Shown here one piece after another: positions 36,601 to 46,710 of a stretch of 64,000 nucleotides of DNA (its first letter is position 1; each line of letters opens with the position of its first letter). A program made the translations under genes and the position numbers. Origin of the DNA: Erigeron canadensis (taxonomy: Eukaryota; Streptophyta; Magnoliopsida; Asterales; Asteraceae); the NCBI RefSeq assembly GCF_010389155.1, contig NC_057768.1:10414501-10478500 (forward strand), given 5' to 3'. The notes beneath the pieces were generated by a model. The model was given only the letters and a program-made list of their open reading frames with translations, did not search any database and was not told the DNA's origin.

Positions 36601-37236
36601 ATTGTTGAACTTGCTCAACAAGTCAATAACTTGTCTTCTCAACTCAAGGAATTCCTTCTTAGCAATCAACAAAACAACTCCTCAAATAGAAAATGCTATC
36701 TTTGCGGCATTGGAGGACATGTTGCAACTGACTGCAGTGGCTCAAGAGATGCTCCTGAAGTGGTTGTGCAAACAAGTTCTTCCATTTCAGCATGTGCCCC
36801 ATCATCTGACCCTGTCAGTGAAAACATCTCATCTACTAGGATCAGCGAGAACCCTCCTCATGAACCTATCACCATTGACACTGGCTTTGTCACTGGCCCA
36901 TATGGCACTCATCAAACTGACTTAGCTGATTATGTTGCCGCTCAACGTATTGAGATTCCTCATTCTCAGAGTGTTATCTCCAATTCTTGGGGACAACCAG
37001 CTATGCTGGTTGAATTTAGTGCTCCCAATATTGTCAGCAACTTTGTTGTTCTTCAAGAAAATGGGAGTAACACAATGCCCACTGATGAGAATGACAGAAC
37101 TCATATGTTTGCTGACTTGGGAAACTATCCCACTCTCGAGGAAGCTCTTTCAACTGAGCCAACCACTACCTCTGATGCTCCCATCTTTAATCCTACTGAC
37201 ATGCCTGTCAGCGAATTTGAAAGTGGACCAATCTAA
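33698..37236 (+). pseudogene. Copia B: gag, one frameshift from intact
   Basis: About 1180 codons. The start MSSVPTLVNTRDFGY is at 33698. The UBN2 gag core is near 34130 (YENFISLPDESLEGTYTRF). First CCHC knuckle CWKCGRKGHYQKEC lies at about 34708-34749, intact. A frameshift near 34838 leads to the second half, starting at 34840 and running to TAA 37234-37236. That half has a coiled coil (about 35150-35310), a repeated TPQRGN/PQQQM region (36060-36380) and a second knuckle CYLCGIGGHVATDC near 36692-36733. Two far-apart knuckles and such length are unusual for copia gag. The protein should form the particle and bind element RNA. Confidence 0.88.
36061..36385 (+). repeat. In-frame repeat in gag B: TPQRGN-PQQQM units
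   Basis: About six units of roughly 45 bp encode RSVTPQRGNIPQQQM and variants. Each has a Thr-Pro and an Arg two residues later, a pattern like proline-directed kinase sites. The units are basic and Gln-rich and sit before the second zinc knuckle. Copia A has a decayed version near 25800-25990. Confidence 0.85.
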
Positions 37237-37253
37237 AACCTTCTATTTTATCC

Positions 37254-40200
37254 ATGCAGGGTTCGCTGGGAAAAGGAGTGTGGTATTTGGACAGTGGATG
37301 TTCAAAACACATGATTGGCTCAAAGACCTTGTTGGATAACTACGTAGAGGTTGCTGGCCCAACTGTAGTGTTTGGTGATAATTCCACCGGACAAACTGAA
37401 GGTTATGGTCTCCTCTCAAATGGATTAATCAAATTCTCCAAAGTTGCCTATGTAAATGGATTAAAACACAATGTTATAAGTCAACTTTGTGATGCTGACT
37501 ACAAAGTTATTCTTGATAAACATCAAGGGACGGTTGTAAACATTAACAAGTCGTATTGGTAGCTCCAAGAAAACGAGATGTATATCTTGTTGACTTCACT
37601 CCTATCAAAACTGATAGCGAGACTTGTTTCTTTGCCAAGTCAGCAGCTGAACTAAATTGGTTATGGCACAAGCATATGTCGCATGTGAACTTCAAGACCA
37701 TAGAGCTACCTTTAAGAAAAACTTGCTAAGAAAAACTAAGCAAACATATCCTTTGAAAAAGACAGGCTTTGCAGCGCCTGTGAGAAAGGTAAAGCCTATA
37801 GAGCTACCTTTAAAACTAAGCAAGCCAACTCTGTCAAAGGATGTTTTCATCTTCTTCACATGGACCTCTTTGGTCCTGTGAATGTCCAAAGTCTAAGAGG
37901 TAGCAAATACACCTTAGTTATCGTGGATGAATATTCACGATACACTTGGACTATCTTCCTCCACTCCAAGAGTGATGCTGCTGATGAGATTATCAATTTT
38001 ATTAAGAAAATGGAAAATCTCAATGGCATAAGGGTTAAAGAACTCAGAAGCGATCATGGTACTGAGTTCAGAAACCACACTCTTAAATCTTTTTGTGATG
38101 ATCAAGGGATCTCACAAAAGTTCTCATCTGTTAGAACTCCTGAGCAAAATGGTGTCGTTGAAAGAAGAAATAGAACACTTATCGAGGCAGCGAGAACAAT
38201 CCTCAGTGAGTCCTCTCTTCCTAACAAATTTTGGGCTGAAACTGTCAACACAGCTTGTCACACCCAGAATCGCTGTCTAATTGTCAAGAGACATGATAAG
38301 ACAGCATATGAAATCTTAAGAGGTAAGAAACCTCAAATTAAATACTTTCATGTGTTTGGATGCCCTGTATTCATTCTGAACAATAGGGATCACCGAGGCA
38401 AATTTGATCCCAAAGCTAATGATGGTTACTTTGTAGGATATTCATCTATCAGTAAGGCATTTAGAGTATTTAATATTCGTCTACAAAAAGTAGATGAATC
38501 CATTCATGTCACTTTTGATGAAAGCTCATCTGCTTTAAAGGACATTCAATCCTCATCTTATGAAGAAGTATTTAGTGAATTCACTAATTCTTCCAATGAG
38601 GAAGCTGACTCATTTTCTGATGCACCTTGTACCTTACCTGAATGTCATCAACAGACATCTCAGGATACATCAGTTAGTACTGATGAGGAACAAGTTATTG
38701 CTCACATTTATTCTATTGAGCCAATTGAGCCTATTTTGAGATCAATCCAGGCTGCTTCAGCCAACACTAAATCGTTGACTAAGGATGTACATGCTGATGA
38801 TCTCGCTGAGGATGAGTTTCATGATGCCTTAGCAAGTGCTGAGGATATGGAGTCTGCTGATGACTCCAACATCAATAATAACTCAGCTCAGTCAAATGAC
38901 TCAACTGATCATCCTGTTGCTGAACCCACTGTCACCATTGACTTCTCATGATACAATCCTCTCCCTGCTGTCCCCATCACTCAATCTTCCGCTGACACTC
39001 ATCTAGGTTCTTCAAGTGCTCCTGCACTTAGATGGACAGCAAGTCACCCCACTCACCAAGTCATTGGTGATCGTCAGCAGGGTATAGTCACTCGATCAGC
39101 GACAAGAAACACATGTCTTTATGTAAACTTCTTGTCAATAATCACTCCCAAAAATATTGGTGAGGCAATGGTTGATCCATCTTGGGTTGCTGCCATGCAA
39201 GAGGAATTAACCCAATTTCAACGACAACATGTCTGGTTTTTGGTTCCTTTACCACCTGGTAAGGAACCTATTGGTACCAAATGGGTGTATAGAAACAAAA
39301 TGGATGAGGATGGTGTTGTTATACGTAATAAGGCTAGGCTAGTTGCACAAGGTTACCTTCAAGAAGAAGGAGTCGACTTCGATGAAACCTTTGCTCCAGT
39401 GGCCAGATTAGAAGCTATACATTTATTCTTGGCACATGCTGCTTATCGAGACTTCAAAGTCTATCAAATGGATGTCAAGAGTGCCTTCCTGAATGGAAAA
39501 CTCGATGAAGAAGTCTATGTCGAACAGCCACCTGGTTTTGAAAATCCAGCCAAGCCACATCATATCTATCGTCTTTATATGGCTTTATATGGTCTTAAGC
39601 AAGCTCCTAGAGCTTGGTACGACACTCTTTCTGAATTTCTCCTCTCTAACAACTTTTAGCGAGGATCTATTGATAGCACTCTTTTCATATTTCGAAAAGG
39701 CGCTCATATACTGTATGTCCAAATTTATGTTCATGACATTATCTTTGGATCCTCAAGCACTAAACTATGCAAAAAGTTTAGCTCCCTTATGTCATCTCAT
39801 TTTGAAATGAGTATGATGGGAGAATTAACCTTCTTTCTTGGTTTGCAAATACGTCAGCTAGGTGATGGTATTTTTATAAATCAAGAAAAGTATATTGGAG
39901 ACATGCTGGCTAAGTTTGACATATCTGATATCTCTCCCAAGCCAACTCCCATGTCTCCTCCCAATAATCTCCATGTTGATCCTGACGGTAAGCATGTGAA
40001 CCCCACTCACTATCGTGGGATGATTGGCTCGCTAATGTATCTCACAGCGAGTTGTCCTGATATCATGTTTGCCACTTGCTTATGTGCAAGATATCAAGCA
40101 TTTCCAAGAGAATCTCATCTTCTCGCTGTTAAGCGAATCTTCAAATATCTGAAAGGTACTATGACCTTAGGTCTTTGGTATCCCAAGGAATCCAATTTTG

Positions 40201-40678
40201 ATCTTGTTGCTTACTCCGATTCTGACTATGCTGGTTGCATGTAGATCTAAAGAGTACTAGTGGAGGATGTCAACTGTTGGGGGGGAAGGTTAACTAGTTG
40301 GTCTAGTAAGAAACAGCATACAGTGTCCATCTCCACTACTGAAGCATAATATGTATCGACAGCGAGTTGTTGTACACAAGTCCTTTGGATGAAACACCAA
40401 CTCGCTGACTATGACTTAGACTACTCTAAGGTCCCCATTATGTGTGACAATACAAGTGCAATTGCCATCACACATAATCCCGTTCAACATTCCAAGACCA
40501 AACACATAGACATTAGATATCATTTTATTCGCGACCATGTCATGAAAGGGGATGTTGAAAGTTATTTCATTCCCATTGATGATCAACTCGCTGACATTTT
40601 CACATAACCTTTAGATGAAAAGAGATTTAAAGATCTTGTCAGTAGGTTGGGAATGTTAAATGGTGACTCAGCTACTTA
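37254..40678 (+). pseudogene. Copia B: pol, broken
   Basis: Protease LDSGCSKHMIG near 37290, intact. A 4-bp deletion near 37550 breaks the frame in the GAG-pre-integrase region, and at 37690-37830 a CATAGAGCTACCTTTAA-like segment is repeated, a local rearrangement. Integrase: MDLFGPVNVQS at 37860, RSDHGTEF near 38050, PEQNGVVERRN near 38140, all three acidic residues present. Stop TGA at 38949. Reverse transcriptase from 39132, TAG at 39657-39659. The catalytic YVDD is YVHD at 39726-39737, which should kill polymerase activity. RNase H breaks after 40244. The natural end is TAA near 40676. Confidence 0.9.
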
Positions 40679-40743
40679 ACTTACATATCATTTGTGAGCT
40701 AAGATTTGGTCAGCAAGTTTAAGTATGTCTTGCTTGCTAAACA

Positions 40744-41060
40744 AAATAAAGGCAATGGAAAGCCAAAAGTTTCCATCTAGTCCAATAGCAAACGGTTATT
40801 GGTAAAGACTTCTAAAATTCGTTAATCCCTGTTGCTTTGGGAAAAAGGAAAATAAAGGCAGTGGAAAGCCAAAAGTTTCCATCTAGTCCAATAGCAAACG
40901 GTTATTGGTAAAGACTTCTAAAATCCGTTAATCCTTGTTGCTTTAGGAAAAAGCAAAATAAAAGCAATGAAGAGCTAAAAGTCTTCATCTAGTCCATCAG
41001 CAAACGGCTAATGGTAAGGACTTATAAAATCCGTTGATGGCTGACAATTTGCCAGAAATT
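40744..41060 (+). repeat. Tandem structured repeats after pol of copia B
   Basis: Three units of about 110 bp with the same fold as in copia A but different stem bases. Hairpin 1: ATGGAAA/TTTCCAT (40755-40761 with 40770-40776), GTGGAAA/TTTCCAT (40861-40867 with 40876-40882), ATGAAGA/TCTTCAT (40967-40973 with 40982-40988). Hairpin 2: CCAATA/TATTGG (40782-40787 with 40797-40802; 40888-40893 with 40903-40908). Its constant loop GCAAACGG pairs with CCGTT (40925-40929 and 41031-41035). Hairpin 3 in unit 2: TTGCTT/AAGCAA (40938-40943 with 40951-40956). A closing hairpin ACAATT/AATTGT ends the array. Confidence 0.9.
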
Positions 41061-41463
41061 GTATCTCAGCGACCATATGTGTGTCATATGCTCGCTGACA
41101 TGTAATAGAAAACATGTCCTTATCAATGTGTTTGCTAAGGCATGATCTATAAAAATAATATTTGTTGGATTTTAACATATTAAATAAAACATAGGATTAG
41201 ATATGAAACTAACTATTTCGGATGTAACTATGTTGGTAACGTGGCATTCTTTTGAGCCATATGATACATAATTTACAACAAAAAGGTTACCCACTTGTTT
41301 TCTTGAGTACGTCACTTGTCCACTTGAGACTGTTTCTGTGCATCTGACGGTCTGACCCTGTCTGACGCATACGACGCACACCCAAGTATTTGCAAAATAT
41401 TTTTTTTAAAAACGTTACTCACAAAGTTCCTTTTATTTTTTTATATATACATAAATATCTTTG

Positions 41464-41484
41464 ACAGTTGTTAAAAACAACTGT
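41464..41484 (+). repeat. Perfect inverted repeat upstream of ORF3 B
   Basis: ACAGTTGTT-AAA-AACAACTGT, 9-bp arms with a 3-bp spacer, about 80 bp before the TATA box of ORF3 B. Both arms contain CAGTTG/CAACTG, a core recognised by plant MYB factors (established), so a regulatory role is possible. Confidence 0.6.
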
Positions 41485-41533
41485 ACAGTTTGAAAACGAG
41501 GAGAGAGAGAAAAACTTCTTTGTCTTTTCATTT

Positions 41534-41724
41534 GACCAATCATGTTCCATCACCATACCCTATATATACAAACTCATACTCATATTTCCACTTTCACACT
41601 TTCTTTCAACTATTCATCTTCTCTCAAATCTCTTAAAATCTCTCAAACTGTTTATCTCCTCTAAATCTTATTATCTACTTCCTTTGATCTTTACATCTTC
41701 TAATCTCCTTACCAAACATCAAAA
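41534..41724 (+). promoter_or_regulatory. Promoter-like block and leader of ORF3 B
   Basis: GACCAATCA (CCAAT-type, 41534-41542), TATATATA at 41561-41568, then about 155 bp of CT-rich leader with no ATG until ORF3 starts at 41725. The layout is that of an ordinary plant RNA polymerase II promoter and 5' UTR, and it sits far from either LTR. Confidence 0.6.
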
Positions 41725-43462
41725 ATGGCATCATCATCTGAAACTCCATCCGCTTCCTTTGATCATACTCATAGTTAAGAAACTTGTTGATCTTGTCTCC
41801 CCCCTGATATCTCAAGTTGAAAGCAACACCAAGGCTGTAAATGCCTTGGAAACACAATTGGCCAGTCTTCCTCCTCCTCAAGCTTCTGTCACTGAGGAAG
41901 ATCGTAAGCGCCAACAGGGTCTGGAGAAGGATGTTGGGGAAATTAAGTTACTGCTCTCCAAGCTTATTGAACATCAAGCAGCACCCACTGCTACCGTGGA
42001 GGTTGTTATTAATGATACAACCTCCAAGGGGGAGAAAGTTGATGTTGCTGTGATGGAACTTGTCAACGAAGCTGTTAACAAAGTGGTGAGCGATATTTAT
42101 GAAGCTTTTGCTGACAAGGTAACAAACGAAGATGACACTGCTGCAGCCACTAATACACAAAACGATGAACTGGCAATAGTGGCTGTCAGCGAGAAGAATG
42201 TATATGCTCCCCCTTCTGGTGTTGAGGGGGAGACAAAAATAGATACTGAAAATCCCCCTGCTGGTGCTGAGGGGGATATTGAAGAAGTAAGTGCTAAGAG
42301 GGAGCAACAATTGATAATTGTTGATGCTCCCCAGATTGAAAGAAAATGAAGAGGAGATGAGTCCTCATGCAGTCAGAGCAGCATGGGAAACTGGGTTTGC
42401 ACAAGAAATGTCCACTGACAGATCCACGGAAGTGTTCAACATTTTTCATCCTCGCTTCCTTGGAAATGCGCTGGTCACTCAAATGACCGAGGCACGTCGA
42501 AAGTAGCTGACTGAAGCTGGCTTCTTCAAGAGACCTTCTTCCTCGTCTCTCTCTGCTGAAAACATTTCCATCATTTCCCCAGCAGGCAATCAACATCAGG
42601 TGATTGACATTCTTTCCTTAACTGCTGAGGGAAAGACCCAAGATGAGGCGCTAGAGGAGCTAGATAGAATCAAGGCCAACTAGGAAAATGAAAAGAAAAA
42701 CCTGGAGTATAATAGACAGCTGGCTCTCTTGGAGAAGGATGAGATGAATGGAGAATAGAGAATGCTGTTGACGACTGGTGGGCCTGAAGCTCTCTACAGG
42801 CAGAAGCGGGCTGATGTAGAGCAGCTAGTGAAGGAAAAGAGAGAAAAATTTGAAGTTGAGAAGGCCAAGTAGTTGAAGATCATGGAAGATAGGAAGAGGC
42901 CTGAAACAATAATAGTCGTTGAAGCACATAAAGCTGCCATGGGAAAAAAAACAAATCTGAAGTTCCTAAGGGAAGGACAAAGTGCTCCAACCAGAATTGA
43001 AGATGTGAAGCTGACCAACTTGGGGGCTTCAGAGTGGTTTGAAATTTATATGCTAATTAAAGATAAAAAGGCTGCCACCTATGAACAACTTCAGGGGATG
43101 CTGAATAGCTATTTTGCAAAGGCACTGAGGTTTGAAACCAAGTTCAAGGCAGACCTACCCATGCTGAGGGCAGTGTCTTTGGCTCTCCAGCAACTGTTTC
43201 TTCTTCAGCGGGCAAGCGTACTCAAAAAAGAAAGCAAACCATGCAACCCTTGCCTGCTGACCTTCCTCCTATCTCAAGCGATGCTGGATTAAATCTGAGG
43301 CTTCCTCCCAAGTGTTTCTTTGAAGAAGGGAGAATACTTGAAAATCCTGCTGGCATATTCTTCCAAAATTTCCGAAATGATCAACTCTTCTTTAGGCTGG
43401 CGAAGATTGAACAAGCATCTACTAGTTTTCTGATCAGCATCAGAAGAAGATTCTCTAAGTGA
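41725..43462 (+). pseudogene. ORF3 hybrid: copia B N-terminus joined to a C-terminal coiled-coil half
   Basis: ATG at 41725 gives MASSSETPSASFDHTHS and a stop at 41776. In another frame the sequence then continues KKLVDLVSPLISQVESNTKA, heptad-rich ALETQLASL, acidic repeats around GVEGE and GAEGD (to TGA 42347-42349), then Lys/Glu-rich helical segments in several frames (42318-42506, 42873-43292, 43241-43462). The domain of about 230 residues seen in ORF3 A (MFDFIMGCPARKA) is missing here. The frame switch fits a deletion junction near 41760-41780. The C-terminal half may come from copia A's ORF3, whose own end was lost at 32926. Function unknown. Confidence 0.65.
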
Positions 43463-43701
43463 TTAGTGCTAGATCAGTCATCAACAAGATTGATGAAAAG
43501 TTGATGAAAAGTACTGAGAATTGCCAAGCAAGAGGACGTTTGGGAGATTGAAGTTGCAAATCTTTAGATGTCTTACTTTGTAAAAGCTTTATGCTTCAGC
43601 TTGTAACTTGCTTTGATGATATAAAAGACATCTTTCCTTCATACTACATTCTTTTCTAAGTCTTATTTACTCAGCAAGTCTCTTCAGCGAATAGGGGAGA
43701 T

Positions 43702-44335
43702 TGTTTAGTCTTGGATTCGTTGACAAGACTTGCTCGCCGACGTGTGTCGTCAGCGAGTGTTCAGCGAGTCTAGTGACTCTCTTAAACGGGTTGTATGCTG
43801 CCCAAATTGTTGGTCAAGGCGAGAAGATTTCAAACCAGATGAAGACGAGAGTCACATGGTGGTTCTTCCAACTGTAAAATACCTTATATGGCAAAGATAC
43901 AAGTTGGACCAAAACAAGGGTTTTCTCTCTCATACCCGTTTTGGTAAAGAAGACAAGGGCTCTTGCAAGGAAGTACAAGGAGTCAATGGGACGTCGACAA
44001 CCACCATCTATCACCATCAAAGGAAGGTTGTGTTGCCCTAATTCCTCCTCTATATAAAGCAACACAGCCTCATTGTATCAAGTGTTTGTCACCTCTAAAG
44101 TGTGTGTCACTTGAAATTGTTTAAGATTTTAGTGTGTCTAGTCTTAGCAATTACTTTGTTTATTTGTATTCTTGTAAGTCAAGTTTGTAATATCGACCAT
44201 GTATTCATCGTTTAATCAATGATACATATGATTATACTTGCATAGATTTATTACATTTGAACTTGTCATCGTTCTTGTTGTTTACCTTTTTGTCTAGCTT
44301 AATTATAACATAAGTTGTGCATTCGTGGACTGTTA
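43702..44335 (+). repeat. LTR4 (3' LTR of the composite)
   Basis: 634 bp, TGTTTAGTCTTGG to GTGGACTGTTA, preceded by the purine tract AATAGGGGAGA (43690-43700). It is a close match to LTR1 along its length, with TATATAAA at about 44051-44058. It is followed by GATTT, the likely target duplication. Confidence 0.87.
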
Positions 44336-46710
44336 GATTTCAATACGTTATTCTGAAACGAATGTCATCACGTTCAAGAGCTAGATAAGTAGCCAACAAC
44401 GAGAAAATTTGTATCTAAAATGTTACGGAGTATATGATATGTCAAAATGAATGTGATCAATGTTTTCGAAATTATGAGTAAATGGGTCAAGCATCTATAA
44501 TATTTGCTTGAATTTTGATACGCTATTGATCCGAAATAAATGTGATCACAATGAAGAGCTAAATAAGTAGTCGGCAACCAAAAATTTGTATCTAAAATGT
44601 TGTATGATATGTTAAAATGAATGTGATTAGTAAATCAAAATACACAAGTTTTTAATACTTTATGTAAGTGGGTCAAGCATTTATGTGGGTTTGATATTCA
44701 AATGAATAATGTCATAAAATAAACGACTAAAGTGCAAATAAATGGCAACAAAAATAGCAATATTTAATTGGGAAAACAACTTTATTATCCATCTTTTTAA
44801 AAAATATATTAACGTATCCAAGTTTTTTTTGGATATTCATAAAATACCTAACAAAATTGCTTTTTTGGATATTCATAAAATACACCTAACAAAATTGCAA
44901 TAAGAGTCCCAAAACCGCAATGAGATTCTCAAAATCGCTTAATAAATTAACAAAAGTGCAATGCGATTTAACATAACTGCATAAAAATTTAATAAAACTT
45001 GTAAAGGTTTTGTAAAATTTGAGGATTTCTATGCGATTGTAAATTCACTATGCGATTGATGGTACATAATGTGGGGGGTTGGCGATTCTTGTTGGAACTG
45101 GATAGGAAGGTAAGTCTGGTAGATTATGGTTTGGGTGGAAGAAAACGCTATTTAGAGCTTATTTTCACTATTTAATTTATGTATTGTGCTAAGTTTAAAT
45201 GAATTGATAAGTTTAAATGAATTGATATAGTAACATGGAATGTAAGATCAAATAGTAATAGTTCGCTACTATTCGACTATTGACCATAAAAAGTTCATGT
45301 TTTCTATAATCACACGTTATTTTTCCCTTGTCAATCATAATTTCTTCGAAAAAGTTTCTCCTCCACCTCGATATCTTTCGATAAAAGTTTCATGATGAAG
45401 ACTTCGTAGAGTCAAAAGAGCCTCGAAGGGGGGATGTCGCGGAGATAAGATGTAAACAGCCATATCTCTACTCGAGAGTATAGCAACTCTTATAATATCT
45501 ATATCTATATTATCTATAAAAGAAATATATAATTTCATTAACTACACATTAGTTTACCTATAATAACTATATTATTTAATAAGTACAAGTTGCGGATTAT
45601 AGTTTTGGGGGAAGAAAATACGATTTAGGGTTAAAAAAGGGGTAAATACCGCTTTGGGTGTGGGCGGTTTAAGATTTGTAAAGATCGTGATGCGATTGTA
45701 TAAAACTATTACGATTTTATGTTAATATTGTGATTTTAACAAATTCCATACCATTTTTCAATATTCTATATGTGATTTTCATCATCCTTATATGATTTTA
45801 ATAATCTTATTACATTTTAACAACCTCATTGCGATTTTCTAATATGATTACGATTTTGGTGGGTATTTTGAAAAAAGCAAAAATTCAGGTAAATTAATAT
45901 ATTTTTTAAAAAATTTTGGGCATTGAGCTTATTTTCTCTATTTAATTTATGTAATGTGTTCGGTTTTAATGAATTGGTACAACAACTAAGCATGTAGGAT
46001 CGAATAGTTGGCTAGTATGCGACCATTGACAAACAAAATTCCATGTTTTTCATAACTAACGTTCTTTTTCCTTGTCAATCATAACTTTCCCCAAATCGTT
46101 TCCCCTTCACCTCAAGATCTTTCCATAAAATTTTCATGATAAAGACTTCACAGAGCCAAAGGAGCCTTTCTTACAATATCTATATTATTTATAACAAAAA
46201 ATAATAATTTTCATTACTTCATCTACTTCAGCTATGATATCTATATTATTTAAACTTACACGTTAGGTTTCCTAGAATATCGATATTATCTATATTTTTT
46301 AACAAAAAGAAAGATTATTTCAATAATTTCTTCTATATAACTGTTTAAATTTTGAGATTGTGTTTAGTCTTAGTAGCAATGATTTTCATTTTATTGTACA
46401 TATTTGGCAAAGTGTAGCTGGTAGTTTGTGGCTGTAACTTTTAGTTATAGCTCTTAAGAAATACTGTTAATTTTTTAGAGGTGTTTGGTAACTTTAAATA
46501 AAATTTCAAAAGATACTTTTATAAATTTTAAAAACTAAAAGCTTCATCCAACTTAAAACTCTTGAAGTAGCGTTTCATTTTAAAGTTTTTTCTTTCAAAT
46601 AAAATGTAAATCTAATTACATCCATTTTTTAATAAGAGCTAATAACTCAGAACTAAAAGCTAAATCTCTCTAAAAGCTTTTGAAAATTTCTTACCAAACA
46701 TGCTCATTTC
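44336..46710. other. AT-rich intergenic DNA with diverged tandem duplications
   Basis: No gene seen. Two old direct duplications are visible: about 44341-44465 resembles 44517-44640 (shared AAGAGCTA.ATAAGTAG, AATTTGTATCTAAAATGTT and ATATGT.AAAATGAATGTGAT), and about 45152-45427 resembles 45917-46170 (shared GAGCTTATTTTC, CTATTTAATTTATGTA, CCTTGTCAATCATAA and TTTCATGAT.AAGACTTC). TGCGATT-like words are frequent. Confidence 0.5.

Larger units (their letters stand above)
22764..44335 (+). mobile_element. Composite of two Sirevirus-like copia elements (A and B), 21.6 kb
   Basis: Order: LTR1 (22764-23389), gag-pol A, repeat array A, ORF3 A cut short, LTR2 (32927-33581), gag-pol B, repeat array B, ORF3 hybrid, LTR4 (43702-44335). 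LTR1 and LTR4 are the same subfamily and very similar; LTR2 is clearly diverged from both. The flanks AATTT/GATTT match at 4 of 5 bases around LTR1 and LTR4. Simplest model: A inserted first, B inserted into A's ORF3, then a deletion removed B's 3' LTR and joined the two ORF3s. A large gag, pol and a third ORF after pol are features of Sireviruses (established). Confidence 0.8.
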
